Source: Desulfoferrobacter suflitae
GTDB lineage: Bacteria > Desulfobacterota > Syntrophobacteria > Syntrophobacterales > Syntrophobacteraceae
DNA: 64,000 bases
Assembly (NCBI RefSeq): GCF_022603395.1
Contig: NZ_JAIBKA010000004.1
Span: 124,001 to 188,000 of the forward strand
Reading direction: 5' to 3'
Positions 52,652-61,809 of the stretch are shown here, piece by piece. The notes below the pieces were generated by a model. The model saw only the letters and a program-made list of their open reading frames with translations, searched no databases and was not told the origin of the DNA. Position numbers and translations under genes: made by a program. Position 1 is the stretch's first letter. Each line of letters begins with the position of its first letter.

Positions 52652-53614
52652 TTGTCGGATAACTCATTTTACGATCTGATCATTGTCGGTGGTGGGCCGG
52701 CCGGGCTCACTGCCGGGATCTACGCCATGCGTGCAGCCCTGAGCACCGTTCTCATTGAGAAGGGACTGGCCGGCGGTCAAGTCGCCAACTCCGACAGCGT
52801 TGAAAATTATCCTGGCTTTGAATACGTAACCGGGTTTGATCTATCTCAGAAATTATTGAATCATGCCAAATCCTATGACCTTCCGGTGGTGCAGCAGGAA
52901 GTTGCCGAAATCCAGCCCGGCCTGAAGCATCATTCTGTGCGCCTCTCCAATGGGGATAACCTGAATGCCCATGCCGTCATTCTGGCCATGGGGGGCAGCC
53001 CTCTGAAACTGGGAGTTCCGGGTGAGGACAAGTATTACGGTAAGGGAGTTTCCTATTGCGCCACCTGTGATGGATTCTTTTTCAAGGGCAAGACGGTGGT
53101 TGTGGTGGGAGGCGGGGACACAGCCATGGAGGAAGCGCTGTATCTCGCGAAATTGTGCAAGCAGGTTTATGTAGTGCATCGCCGCGATGCCTTGCGTGCC
53201 AGCAGGATCTTGCAACAGCGGGTGTTTGGCGAGTGCAAGATCGAGGTGCTCTGGAACACCGTGGTGACTGAGATCAAGGCAGACGAAGGCGGCGTTTGCG
53301 CGGTGCATCTGCGCGACACGCAAACCGCTGCGACCAGGGAACTGGCAACGGATGGGGTATTTGTATTCATCGGTTTTTCTCCCAACAACGCGCTTGTTCC
53401 GGCAGGAATCGCCATGAATGCCGATGGCTATGTGGTGACCGATGAGAAATGCGAGACCAAGATTCCGGGAATTTACGCTGCGGGAGATTTGCGCCAGAAA
53501 TATGCCCGTCAGATTGTAGTGGCGGCCGCAGATGGCTGCACCGCAGCCTTGGCTGCGGCGCACTATATTGAGGAGAAGAAGGCGACTTCAGACACCTGCC
53601 AGCTTACCGATTAG
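52652..53614 (+). CDS. trxB: Thioredoxin reductase
   Basis: The TTG start at 52652 is six bases after GGAGG. The 320-residue flavoenzyme has the N-terminal FAD motif IIVGGGPAGLTAG, the redox pair C136 and C139 (SYCATCDG), the second Rossmann motif VVVVGGGDTAMEEAL, VVHRRDALRAS for NADPH phosphate (two Arg) and the closing GIYAAGDLRQK. It keeps thioredoxin reduced using NADPH. Length and motifs are typical of bacterial low-molecular-weight TrxR. No thioredoxin gene is adjacent. Confidence 0.93.
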   Translation: MSDNSFYDLIIVGGGPAGLTAGIYAMRAALSTVLIEKGLAGGQVANSDSVENYPGFEYVTGFDLSQKLLNHAKSYDLPVVQQEVAEIQPGLKHHSVRLSNGDNLNAHAVILAMGGSPLKLGVPGEDKYYGKGVSYCATCDGFFFKGKTVVVVGGGDTAMEEALYLAKLCKQVYVVHRRDALRASRILQQRVFGECKIEVLWNTVVTEIKADEGGVCAVHLRDTQTAATRELATDGVFVFIGFSPNNALVPAGIAMNADGYVVTDEKCETKIPGIYAAGDLRQKYARQIVVAAADGCTAALAAAHYIEEKKATSDTCQLTD

Positions 53615-53634
53615 GCGTTGTGAGAGAAGCTTGT

Positions 53635-53655
53635 GCCCGGTAGGTTGCACCGGGC
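53635..53655. terminator. Possible bidirectional terminator
   Basis: GCCCGGT and ACCGGGC form a 7-bp stem with a 7-base loop between the convergent trxB and hydrogenase protease genes. There is no T-run on either side, so the call is weak. Confidence 0.35.
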
Positions 53656-53680
53656 TGCAGCCCTCTGCTTTTCCAACACC

Positions 53681-54145
53681 TCAAGTTGCCTGGCCGTGAC
53701 CGTCCAATTCCCTTCGCACCACCTGCACAAGGACCGGAAATTGTGCCGCTACCCGTGCTGAAAGCTCGAGCGACCAGTCGATTCGAGCCGGTTCGATTCC
53801 AATGACCAGCACTTCGGGAAACCGAGCCTGTCGCGTCAACGCTAAAACGCGGGAAAGGTCGAAGCCATGCATTGATGCAATACAGTTGCGGCTCTCAAAA
53901 TGATCGAAAGGCATCCGGTAAATGGTTCCGGGTTCTTTGTCCGCTTTGACCGCATCCACAACAATAATGCGGTCCGCATCTTCCATTTCCGGCAGCGCAT
54001 CCAAAATGGCGGTGCCCACATCAACCACCGTGACTCCCTCGGGACATCCGGCCTCAAGGAGGGCGCGGGCGACATGCACGCCCACACCCTCGTCAGCGAG
54101 CAATAAATTGCCAATACCCATCACCAGTGTTCTACTTTGCTTCAT
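53681..54145 (-). CDS. [NiFe] hydrogenase maturation endopeptidase
   Basis: The 154-residue protein is of the HyaD/HybD/HycI family. It has MGIGNLLLADEGVGVHV with the metal-linked Asp and Glu, IIVVDAVKADKEPG with a second Asp, and the His of SMHGFDLSRVLAL. It removes the C-terminal tail of the large subunit after nickel insertion. It begins 8 bases after the large subunit stop, so the pairing is clear: the substrate tail is the 14 residues after H473 of that protein. Confidence 0.92.
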   Translation of the reverse strand: MKQSRTLVMGIGNLLLADEGVGVHVARALLEAGCPEGVTVVDVGTAILDALPEMEDADRIIVVDAVKADKEPGTIYRMPFDHFESRNCIASMHGFDLSRVLALTRQARFPEVLVIGIEPARIDWSLELSARVAAQFPVLVQVVRRELDGHGQAT

Positions 54146-54153
54146 CGCAATTT

Positions 54154-55617
54154 TTATCCCGTCTTAACCATCACAGGTTCTCCGCTCGGTCGCATTATAT
54201 GGACCGCACAGGACAAACAAGGATCAAAGGAGTGAATGACCCGCATTACTTCAATAGGCTGCGCCGGATCGTCCACAGGAGTTCCGATTAGCGCCTGCTC
54301 CATGGGACCGTGCTGCGCTTCGTCATCCAGCGGAGAAGCGTTCCAGCAGGTAGGAGTAATGATCTGATAGCGGAGAATCTTGTCCTTTGCGATTTCCACC
54401 CAGTGGCCGAGAGCCCCTCGCGGCGCTTCGGTGAGCCCCATGCCCTGACCGTAACTTGGACTGGCGAAGTCATTGTATACGGGATTTCCCGGCGTGAGCC
54501 CTTCCAGCCATTCACGCATCGCTGCTGCAATTTCCTGGGTCTCGTAGGCTCTTGCCAGATGACGCGCCATGACGGAGGGCTTGCCCGGGTTGTAGATACC
54601 ATTGACCCACATCCTGGCAAGTGGTCCGACTTCAAAAGGTTTTCCCCTGTAGCGCGGTGCCTTGAGCCACGAATAGGCGCTCTCTTTCGGATAGGCAGGG
54701 AGCGTGACTCCGTTTGCGGGGTTCAAACGGGATGCCGCATCGTCATACCAGGAATACCCAACCGATTCGGTTATAGCATTGGTGTCAATCAGGTCAGAGG
54801 CTTTGCCCAATTCGATGGTTCCTCCCCTGAGCAGCTTGCTGGTGCCGTCCGGATCCAAATCGAAAACCCCGAACGCCAGCAGATTTCCACAGCCGGCGCC
54901 TATGGCTTGCGAATCATCTTCAGACCCGTATTCATGATATTTCTTGGCCAATTCCACGACATCCGGGATGTAGACGTTTCCGATAAACTCAGTCAATGTT
55001 GATAAATAGCTACCGAATTGAGCTATGCGCTCTGCTGTCGGCACAGCAGTGAACCCGCCGGGAATGTAGGTGTGCGGGGAAGGCATTCGGCCTCCAAAAA
55101 CCGCACCCATTTCATGGGCGTGACGTCTCGCCTCAATTGCCCGCGGAAGGCTTTCAGACACGCTCCAACCCCGATTTGGACCGACATTCCAGGCGGGTGT
55201 CCAGGGTGCACTCTCGGGTCCCGGGCAATAGTCGAAGGCTGCCAAGAGGTAGAAGTGGAGGATGTGGGATTGGATAAAATTGGCGCCGAGAACCAAATTG
55301 CGCAGCAAGCGAGCATCGTCGGGAGGAGCTGCGCCGCGCGCGTTCTCGATGGCCATAACCGACGCCATGCCATGGGAAACGGGGCATACCCCGCAGATAC
55401 GTTCGGTCAAAATCGGTGCATCCTTTGGGTCGCGTCCCTGTAAGATGGTCTCAAACCCGCGGAACAGAGTGCCGGTGCAGCGCGCGTCGACGACTTGACC
55501 GCCCTCGATGCTCACTTCCACCTTCATGTGCCCTTCTATGCGGGTGACCGGATCCACTATTACCGCTTTTTGTGTAGTCACTTTGTTTACTCCATTGATC
55601 GGATCTAGTGTGCTCAT
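54154..55617 (-). CDS. [NiFe] hydrogenase large subunit
   Basis: The 487-residue catalytic subunit has the four nickel ligands: C75 and C78 (RICGVCP) and C467 and C470 (DPCLSCAVH). After H473 a 14-residue tail (IMRPSGEPVMVKTG) awaits removal by the protease encoded next. The N-terminal VDPVTRIEGH is the usual L0 motif. It is a group 1-type uptake hydrogenase by general appearance, but shorter than the ~550 residues of Desulfovibrio HynA. Subgroup cannot be fixed by eye. It is co-transcribed with, and matured alongside, the Tat-exported small subunit, so it should work in the periplasm. Confidence 0.94.
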   Translation of the reverse strand: MSTLDPINGVNKVTTQKAVIVDPVTRIEGHMKVEVSIEGGQVVDARCTGTLFRGFETILQGRDPKDAPILTERICGVCPVSHGMASVMAIENARGAAPPDDARLLRNLVLGANFIQSHILHFYLLAAFDYCPGPESAPWTPAWNVGPNRGWSVSESLPRAIEARRHAHEMGAVFGGRMPSPHTYIPGGFTAVPTAERIAQFGSYLSTLTEFIGNVYIPDVVELAKKYHEYGSEDDSQAIGAGCGNLLAFGVFDLDPDGTSKLLRGGTIELGKASDLIDTNAITESVGYSWYDDAASRLNPANGVTLPAYPKESAYSWLKAPRYRGKPFEVGPLARMWVNGIYNPGKPSVMARHLARAYETQEIAAAMREWLEGLTPGNPVYNDFASPSYGQGMGLTEAPRGALGHWVEIAKDKILRYQIITPTCWNASPLDDEAQHGPMEQALIGTPVDDPAQPIEVMRVIHSFDPCLSCAVHIMRPSGEPVMVKTG

Positions 55618-55705
55618 TCGATCCTCCTGTATTGCGCTGATTAAGCTTTACTACTCATGGTGTCTTGGTTTCAGCCGGTCAATGAGCTGAGCTCGGCCAG
55701 GATGT

Positions 55706-56611
55706 TCAATCCCGATAAAACGGGGAAAACTTGTCCGGAAAGCCGTTTTCAGTGCATGCCAGGCAGATGGCATTGGCCCCAACGCACCAGTTTGTTCCGT
55801 TGTTCCACAGGCGAGTCGAACAATCGGCCTTGCATTCGGGGCCTCTACAGCCTAACTTTTTCAAACAAAGTCCATCAGTTCCAAAAGTTGCAGCTTTTCC
55901 GTCAACTTCTTTTCGAGGACACTTCTTATGAACGCCGGACTTGCCACTGAAAAGCTCTTTCGGTCGGCCGCTGGAATCCAGTTTCGGTGACAGCCCGGCC
56001 AGCAACTGGGCAAAGGTCCAAACCATCCAGTCGGGGTGAGGAGGACATCCGGGAATATTTATGGTACTGCCCCCAATGATCTCGCGAACGCTTCGAATAC
56101 TTGTCGGATTGGGATTTCCTGCCGGAATACCCCCAAAGCTCGCACAAGTGCCGATGCACAAGACTGCGGCGGCGCCCCCCGCTAATTCCGTCACAGCCTC
56201 CAGCGCCGTTACCTCCATGCCGGTGCGAGGATCGGTCCACACGATACACGTATGGCCATCAAATGCCGTTGGAATGCCGCCGTCGACAGCCAGGATATAT
56301 CCCCCGGCCTGAGCGGCATCGAACAATGTGGTCACGGCCAGATCACCCGCCGCCCCCATCAAATTTGGATGAAAAGTCAAATTAATGGTATTGATGAGAA
56401 GGTCTCCCACATCGAGCGCCCCTGCATGGGCCACGACATTGGCCAGTGAAACCGTGCAGCCGGTGCAGTTGGCGCCATTGAGCCACAGGACGGGTGGGGC
56501 TTCTGCAGCCGCCAGGGCTTTCTCAAGAAGTTTCACAACCGAGAGATCCAGACCAATGGTCGCGGCAGATGCTATGCAATACTTGAGAAAACTTCGCCTC
56601 GATACTTTCAT
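55706..56611 (-). CDS. [NiFe] hydrogenase small subunit, Tat-exported
   Basis: I start at the ATG at 56611 (after GGAGAG), so the product begins MKVSRRSFLK, a textbook twin-arginine signal; total 301 residues. The proximal cluster ligands are in NGANCTGCTVSL, GTCASFGGIPAG and IPGCPPHPDW. The medial and distal cluster cysteines are in HKKCPRKE, GLCLKKLGC, CKADC and CVGANAICLAC. There is no C-terminal membrane helix and no cytochrome b gene follows, so the enzyme appears soluble in the periplasm, handing electrons to a cytochrome c or similar. It is the first gene of the hydrogenase operon. Confidence 0.94.
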   Translation of the reverse strand: MKVSRRSFLKYCIASAATIGLDLSVVKLLEKALAAAEAPPVLWLNGANCTGCTVSLANVVAHAGALDVGDLLINTINLTFHPNLMGAAGDLAVTTLFDAAQAGGYILAVDGGIPTAFDGHTCIVWTDPRTGMEVTALEAVTELAGGAAAVLCIGTCASFGGIPAGNPNPTSIRSVREIIGGSTINIPGCPPHPDWMVWTFAQLLAGLSPKLDSSGRPKELFSGKSGVHKKCPRKEVDGKAATFGTDGLCLKKLGCRGPECKADCSTRLWNNGTNWCVGANAICLACTENGFPDKFSPFYRD

Positions 56612-57142
56612 GCTCTCTCCTTTGCATTGGGTTAAAAGGGCAAGGTTTTCTCTGGCGAGAAACACTTGCAAATTGGGATGGGTGGTGAAAGCTAGAAGTA
56701 TGCCAATGCAGTATAACAGATTGAAATAGCAATATATTGGTTGGATAATGGCGTTCAGGACTTGAATTCAGAGCTTTGAAGTTTTCGGTTCGTTGCGGAT
56801 CCGGAATCCAGCAATTTTGTGGTTCCCCCGATGCCCGCCGGCGTAGCGGGACTACCTTGGAATGATGTAAGGCGGGAATGATCGGACAAGTTCCCGGGTC
56901 CTCATTGGTTTGGTGAAAGCGCAGCAAGGGAGCCGTATGCTATTCTGTACATCGGTGTAGTCAAGGCCCTACACTCGGTTTTGATGATTGTTGTTTAAAA
57001 TTGGACTCCAAGTAGACTGGGCTGAGTCACGCACAGGGGGCGATTCGGCCCGGTCTGCGCAATAAACACAATGCCCCAAGCTATAGCCTCTGAGCCCTGA
57101 ATTCTGTATGCTCAAAGAAACGGATTGGAAAGGAGAACAGGG
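56612..57142. other. Divergent region between hydrogenase and CoA-transferase
   Basis: This 531-base region holds the promoters of both operons and no supported gene. A sigma-54-like site points toward the hydrogenase genes. I see no clear element for the CoA-transferase side. Confidence 0.5.
56690..56705 (-). promoter_or_regulatory. Possible sigma-54 promoter for hydrogenase operon
   Basis: On the minus strand TGGCAT-ACTTC-TAGCT matches the -24/-12 layout (TGGCAC-N5-TTGCT) with two substitutions. It lies about 80 bases before the small subunit start. No enhancer-binding regulator gene is adjacent. Confidence 0.35.
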
Positions 57143-58120
57143 TTGGAAGCTGGATCTGATAAAGTGATGAGTCTGCGGGAGGCCGTCAAGCGGTTTGTCC
57201 AGGATGGCAGCCATGTTTCCATTGGTGGCTTTACCGTCAGCCGCAATCCCATGGCGGCGGTCTATGAAATCATCCGGCAGAAAATCAGAAATCTGCATCT
57301 GTATGCCCACTCCAATGGTCAGGGCGTAGATGAGCTGATTGGGGGAGGCTGCGTATCCCGCCTGGAAATCGCTTATGGCGGCAGCGGCCGGTTTGCTCCC
57401 ACCTGTGTGCGTTTTCGCAAAGCCGTCGAGCGAGGGGAGATCACTGTCGAAGATTACACCAATTATCAAATGACCCTGCGGTTTCTTGCCGGAGCCATGG
57501 GCATACCTTTTCTGCCCACACGCTCGTCTCTCGGGACCGACATCGTCAGGCTGTGGGGGTTTGACGAAACGATGCGAGCGGTGGAAGAGAAGGTTCCCGA
57601 TAAGAAACTGGTGGAACTGGAGAACCCCTTCGGCCAGTGGGGCGATACAAAAACTGTTATTCTAGTGCCGGCCGTTTTCCCTGATGTGACCATCCTCCAC
57701 GTGCAGCAGGCCGATGAACAGGGCACGGCGCGGATTGAGGGCTTGAGCTTTGCAGATATCGAACAGGCTAAGGCCGCCCGACATGTGATCCTGACCTGCG
57801 AAGAGCTGGTTCCCACCGCTGTTCTGCGGAAGAATCCTGGGTTGAACCAGATTCCCTTTTTGCATGTGGACGCCGTGGTGCCCGTGCCCTTTGGGGCCTA
57901 TCCCACCGCCTGCTATCGATACTATGATTACGACGCGGCATTTCTCAAAGCTTACCGCCTGGCGGCACAGGACGACGGTCGCTATGGGCAGTATCTGGAG
58001 CGCTTTATTTTCAGTGTCAAAGACCACGCAGGAATGCTCCATCGGGTGGGGCAGGAACAGCTGCAGCGCATCAAGGCCGACACGTCCAGGGGATATGCGG
58101 TGGGTTTGGATAGGCGTTAG
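57143..58120 (+). CDS. Family I CoA-transferase subunit A, GctA-like
   Basis: I prefer the TTG at 57143, eight bases after AAGGAG, giving 325 residues; the in-frame TTG at 57125 lies upstream of that site. The protein resembles glutaconate CoA-transferase alpha subunits: SIGGFTVSRNPMAAVYEIIRQ (the GGF CoA-binding region), LYAHSNGQGVDELIGGGCV, and VTILHVQQADEQGTARIEG. With subunit B it moves CoA between an acyl-CoA (often acetyl-CoA) and a carboxylate in the cytoplasm. Substrate identity cannot be read from sequence. Confidence 0.85.
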   Translation: MEAGSDKVMSLREAVKRFVQDGSHVSIGGFTVSRNPMAAVYEIIRQKIRNLHLYAHSNGQGVDELIGGGCVSRLEIAYGGSGRFAPTCVRFRKAVERGEITVEDYTNYQMTLRFLAGAMGIPFLPTRSSLGTDIVRLWGFDETMRAVEEKVPDKKLVELENPFGQWGDTKTVILVPAVFPDVTILHVQQADEQGTARIEGLSFADIEQAKAARHVILTCEELVPTAVLRKNPGLNQIPFLHVDAVVPVPFGAYPTACYRYYDYDAAFLKAYRLAAQDDGRYGQYLERFIFSVKDHAGMLHRVGQEQLQRIKADTSRGYAVGLDRR

Positions 58121-58156
58121 TGCCGGCGGGTGAATGTCAATCGAAAGAGGATTTGC

Positions 58157-58924
58157 ATGACTGATTTTACAGCACGAGAGATGATGGCTGTGGCAGCGGC
58201 GCGTCACATCAAAGACGGCGACATCGTATTTTGCGGTACCGGCATTTCCCTGCTGGCGGCCATGGCAGCCAAGCATATCAGCGCTCCGCGCAGTGTCATT
58301 TTTTTTGAAACGGGAGCCATCGATGCGCATTTGGAAGAGCTCCCCCTCTCTGTTGCCGATTCGCGCATCATGTACCAGGTTTCGGTCAACGGCAGCCTGG
58401 CTGACGCCTTTGCCACCATGCAGAATCGCCGAACTGGAAGGCAGGTGGTGGGAATCATCGGGGCTGCGCAAATCGATCCCTACGGCAATTTGAATTCAAC
58501 CGCCATTGGCGACTATTTTGCTCCCCGGGTACGACTTGCCGGCAGTGGCGGGGCCTGTGACGTAGCGTCCTTGGTAAATCGCACCATCATCTTCATGCAG
58601 CACGAAAAGAGAAAATTCGTGCCCAGGCTGGATTATCTGACCACGCCCGGCTGGATCGACGGACCCGGCGGCCGAGAACGACTCGGGCTTTCCCGCGGGG
58701 GACCGTACGCCGTCATCACCAACATGGCGGTCATGCGCTTCGACGATGCGAGCAGGCGCATGTACCTGGAAGGATATTTCGAAAAAACCACACCCGGGGA
58801 AGTGCTTCAAAACATGGGGTTTGCAGTGGATGTTTCAAGGGCGCGGCCGGTCCCACCCCCCAGCCCACGAGAGCTCTCGGTTTTGAGGGAACGCTGCGAC
58901 CCGCAGCGCTTGATTTTGGGGTGA
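58157..58924 (+). CDS. Family I CoA-transferase subunit B, GctB-like
   Basis: The ATG at 58157, six bases after GAGG, gives 255 residues. The catalytic Glu is E51 in VIFFETGAIDA, close to the E54 I recall for glutaconate CoA-transferase; it forms the glutamyl-CoA thioester. Other family segments are DIVFCGTGISLLAAMAAK, IGAAQIDPYGNLNSTAIGDY and GSGGACDVASL. It is 36 bases downstream of subunit A and pairs with it. It closes the plus-strand operon; the next genes run the other way. Confidence 0.88.
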   Translation: MTDFTAREMMAVAAARHIKDGDIVFCGTGISLLAAMAAKHISAPRSVIFFETGAIDAHLEELPLSVADSRIMYQVSVNGSLADAFATMQNRRTGRQVVGIIGAAQIDPYGNLNSTAIGDYFAPRVRLAGSGGACDVASLVNRTIIFMQHEKRKFVPRLDYLTTPGWIDGPGGRERLGLSRGGPYAVITNMAVMRFDDASRRMYLEGYFEKTTPGEVLQNMGFAVDVSRARPVPPPSPRELSVLRERCDPQRLILG

Positions 58925-58976
58925 AACGGGACTGCCTGCAGCCGCCAGGGGCGAGCCAATTCGCAGGCGGAACGGA

Positions 58977-60623
58977 TCAAAACCGAGCGCTGCGATGCAC
59001 GATTCGTCCGTCGAAAATGGTCAGATCCACCTGTGCGTGAAGGATCTCCGCGGGATCTATGGTAAAAATGTCCCGGTCGAGGACGATCAGATCCGCCTTT
59101 TTGCCGGGTGTGATGCTGCCCAGCTCATCTTGCAGGCCATAGGCGCGGGCCGGAGTTGTGGTGAGTGCCTGCACGGCTTCGGCAACGCTTATACGGTGTT
59201 GCGCATACCAGCCACCCGGCGGAGTTCCATCCTCCCTCTGGCGAGTGACGGCGGCATGAATCGCCACCAGGGGGCTCGGACTGGCGACCGGGCAGTCGGA
59301 ACCGAGGAGCAGCGGTATGCCGGCATCCAGCATGGCACGAAAGGAATAAGTCCATTTGCCCCTGGCGCCGACGCATTTGTCGATCATATTGATATCCAGG
59401 ATCATGTTGTGGGGCTGCACACAGGCCACGACGTCCAGGCGCGCCAGCCGCTCCAGGTCTTGCGGGCGGATCATTTGAACATGTTCGATGCGGTGGCGCA
59501 GCAGCGGCCGTGCGGTTTTTCTGCAAGGCGTCTGCGACCGCTTATGCTCGAGTGATTCGAAGAGGGTTGTCAGTTCACGATTGGCCCGTTCTCCAATGGC
59601 GTGAATCATCACCGCGAATCCGGCTTGATCGGCCCGGTCAACCGCTGCAATCAGTTCTTCCATGGGCGCCAGGGGCATCCCCAGGCCGGCATCCAGGTAA
59701 GGATCGATCATCCAGGCGGTACGAGCTCCCATGCCGCCGTCGGCAAAAAATTTGACGTGCCCGATGCGCAGCCGGTCGTCGCCGAATCCGGTTCTCAGCC
59801 CCAGCGCGATGGCATCGTTCAGGCGTTCACAGGGGATGCTCGCCCAGCACCGCAGATCGAGTCCGCCTGCCGCCCTGATCCGCTGCCAACTGCGGAAAGC
59901 GGGCACCCATTCGATTCCGCCCGGTATGCGAACATCGTTCAGCCCCGTGAGTCCCATGCCATGCAGGGCCGATATGCCCTCACACATGGCCTCGACGGTC
60001 TCTTCTTCGCTCGGCTCGGCAATGACGGATTTGACTAAATTCGGTGCCATTTCTCGCAGAATGCCGTCAGGCGAGCCGTGCTCATCGCGCCCGATCACTC
60101 CCTCCGGCGGGTCGGGGGTATCCTCCCGGATGCCGGCCAGTTCCAGGGCTCTGGAATTGACCACCGCCAGATGCAGGTCGCACCGCCACAGCATCACCGG
60201 ATGATTGGGCGCAGCGGCATCCAGCTCCCTTTTGGTCGGGATTCGGTTCTCGGGCCAGTCGGCTTCGTTCCAGCCCTGGCCCAATATCCAGCTGCCGCGA
60301 GGTTTTTCACGGGCAGCGGCGGCTACGCGCTCGATCAATTCGCCGAACGATCGAACATCCGTCAGAACCAGATTGCGCCGGCCCAGCGCCCAGTCATAAA
60401 AATGGAAATGCGAGTCGGTCATGCCCGGCAGCGCCAAACGACCATTCAGGTCGATGAATTCAGTTTGCCCATGGGCCATCGATTTGATGGTGTCATTTCT
60501 GCCCACCGCCACAATCCGGTTTCCGGCAATGGCTACTGCCCGGGCTCTCGGTTTCAGGGGGTCAAGGGTGCGAAAATCTCCATTCAGGAGAATCAGGCCT
60601 GGAGCAGCTGGGTGGTTGGTCAT
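58977..60623 (-). CDS. YtcJ-like metal-dependent amidohydrolase
   Basis: The 548-residue protein is an amidohydrolase superfamily (TIM-barrel) enzyme. Metal ligands appear as HxH in DSHFHFYDW, His in MIHAIGERAN, HRIEHVQMI, and the catalytic Asp in LGSDCPVASPSP. The N-terminal beta-sandwich (ILLNGDFRTLDPLKP) and C-terminal GKKADLIVLDRDIF complete the fold. Members of this group (YtcJ/AepA-like) hydrolyse amide or lactam bonds, but substrates are mostly unknown. Its start overlaps the stop of the racemase-type gene by 4 bases (ATGA), so the two are translationally coupled. Confidence 0.85.
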   Translation of the reverse strand: MTNHPAAPGLILLNGDFRTLDPLKPRARAVAIAGNRIVAVGRNDTIKSMAHGQTEFIDLNGRLALPGMTDSHFHFYDWALGRRNLVLTDVRSFGELIERVAAAAREKPRGSWILGQGWNEADWPENRIPTKRELDAAAPNHPVMLWRCDLHLAVVNSRALELAGIREDTPDPPEGVIGRDEHGSPDGILREMAPNLVKSVIAEPSEEETVEAMCEGISALHGMGLTGLNDVRIPGGIEWVPAFRSWQRIRAAGGLDLRCWASIPCERLNDAIALGLRTGFGDDRLRIGHVKFFADGGMGARTAWMIDPYLDAGLGMPLAPMEELIAAVDRADQAGFAVMIHAIGERANRELTTLFESLEHKRSQTPCRKTARPLLRHRIEHVQMIRPQDLERLARLDVVACVQPHNMILDINMIDKCVGARGKWTYSFRAMLDAGIPLLLGSDCPVASPSPLVAIHAAVTRQREDGTPPGGWYAQHRISVAEAVQALTTTPARAYGLQDELGSITPGKKADLIVLDRDIFTIDPAEILHAQVDLTIFDGRIVHRSARF

Positions 60624-61726
60624 GCCAGGAATCCTCGCGGGAAAGGATCATCGGCATCGAGCACGAATTCGTGCATGCCCGTGATATGGGCAGACCCGCA
60701 AACTTCACCGACCACCGCGGGAAGATGGCCCACCTGGGTTACGCCGACGATCCGTCCCTCGAAGGTCGGCCCAAGCGGGTTAGAGTTGGCAAAAGTCTGG
60801 CCGACGTGCAGCTGCCTGCGGTGATGCAGCAGGGTCATTTTGGCGGCAGTGCCGGTACCGCACGGTGATCGATCCATGTGCGCTTCTCCGTAAACGACAA
60901 TGTTCTTGCCGTTCAACTGCGCATGTTCCGAAGGATCATAGAATTCAACAACATCGATGGTGTTCACTTGCGGCCGCAGGGGATGGTGCACCTCGAGCTG
61001 CTCGTTGGCAACGTCTATGATGGTCATGCCCAGCTCGGTAAGAGCTCGGGCATTTGCCACGGTCACATCCATGCCAATCTGCTCGCAGGACACCATGACA
61101 AAAAAGCCGCCCACGCAGACGGTGTCCACCCGTATCGATCCTATTCCGGGGATATCCAGTGATTGATTTGCGCCGTAGACAAAGGAGGGAACCATTTGCA
61201 TGGCCACCGCATCCACTCTGCCCGCTTTGATTGCGGCTCGCGTGTGCACGGGCCCGGACGGAGTGTCCACCACGACGGCTGCATGCGGCCCTCTGGGTTG
61301 TACCACGCCCGCTTCGATCAAAGTGGTTACGGCACCCATGGTGGCGTGGCCGCAGAGCAACGGATAACGCCGTGCATCCATATAAATCAGGCCAAAATCA
61401 GCACCTTCCGTGACCGCTTCCGTGACCGCCGCCGCCAGCATATCACGGTGGCCGCGCGGTTCGCTGGTCAACAAACATCGAATGGCATCCAGGTGGGTTC
61501 GGAAATACTCGAGCTTGGCCGGCATGGTTTTTCCGGGCAGCGGTGGAATGCCCGCGACGATGAGCCGGGTCGGTTCTCCAGCGGTATGCGAATCAATGGT
61601 CAAGATGCGGGAGGGGAATCGTCTCTGCAGGTGCTCCCTGATCCCGGCCCGGTTGATTATGGAACCCGGGCTGGTTCCGTTGGCATGGATTGCGCAGCCC
61701 GATGCAAGTGATGCTTGTGAGCTCAA
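60620..61726 (-). CDS. Proline racemase/hydroxyproline epimerase family
   Basis: I prefer the TTG at 61726, eight bases after AAGGAG (368 residues); a longer frame to 61795 has no such site. The family signature HTAGEPTR is at ~47-54. Both catalytic thiols are present: C125 in LLCGHATMG and C289 in RSPCGTGTA. Having both Cys favours proline racemase or 4-hydroxyproline 2-epimerase over trans-3-hydroxyproline dehydratase, in which one Cys is replaced. It is coupled to the amidohydrolase and sits near the M20 peptidase, fitting use of proline or hydroxyproline peptides (inference). Confidence 0.88.
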   Translation of the reverse strand: MSSQASLASGCAIHANGTSPGSIINRAGIREHLQRRFPSRILTIDSHTAGEPTRLIVAGIPPLPGKTMPAKLEYFRTHLDAIRCLLTSEPRGHRDMLAAAVTEAVTEGADFGLIYMDARRYPLLCGHATMGAVTTLIEAGVVQPRGPHAAVVVDTPSGPVHTRAAIKAGRVDAVAMQMVPSFVYGANQSLDIPGIGSIRVDTVCVGGFFVMVSCEQIGMDVTVANARALTELGMTIIDVANEQLEVHHPLRPQVNTIDVVEFYDPSEHAQLNGKNIVVYGEAHMDRSPCGTGTAAKMTLLHHRRQLHVGQTFANSNPLGPTFEGRIVGVTQVGHLPAVVGEVCGSAHITGMHEFVLDADDPFPRGFLA

Positions 61727-61809
61727 AACGTGCACTCCTTGAAATCGAATCGTTTCGCTGCCAGTGTAAACAAAGATGCGCCGTTCCACAAACACAAATC
61801 ATGCAACGG

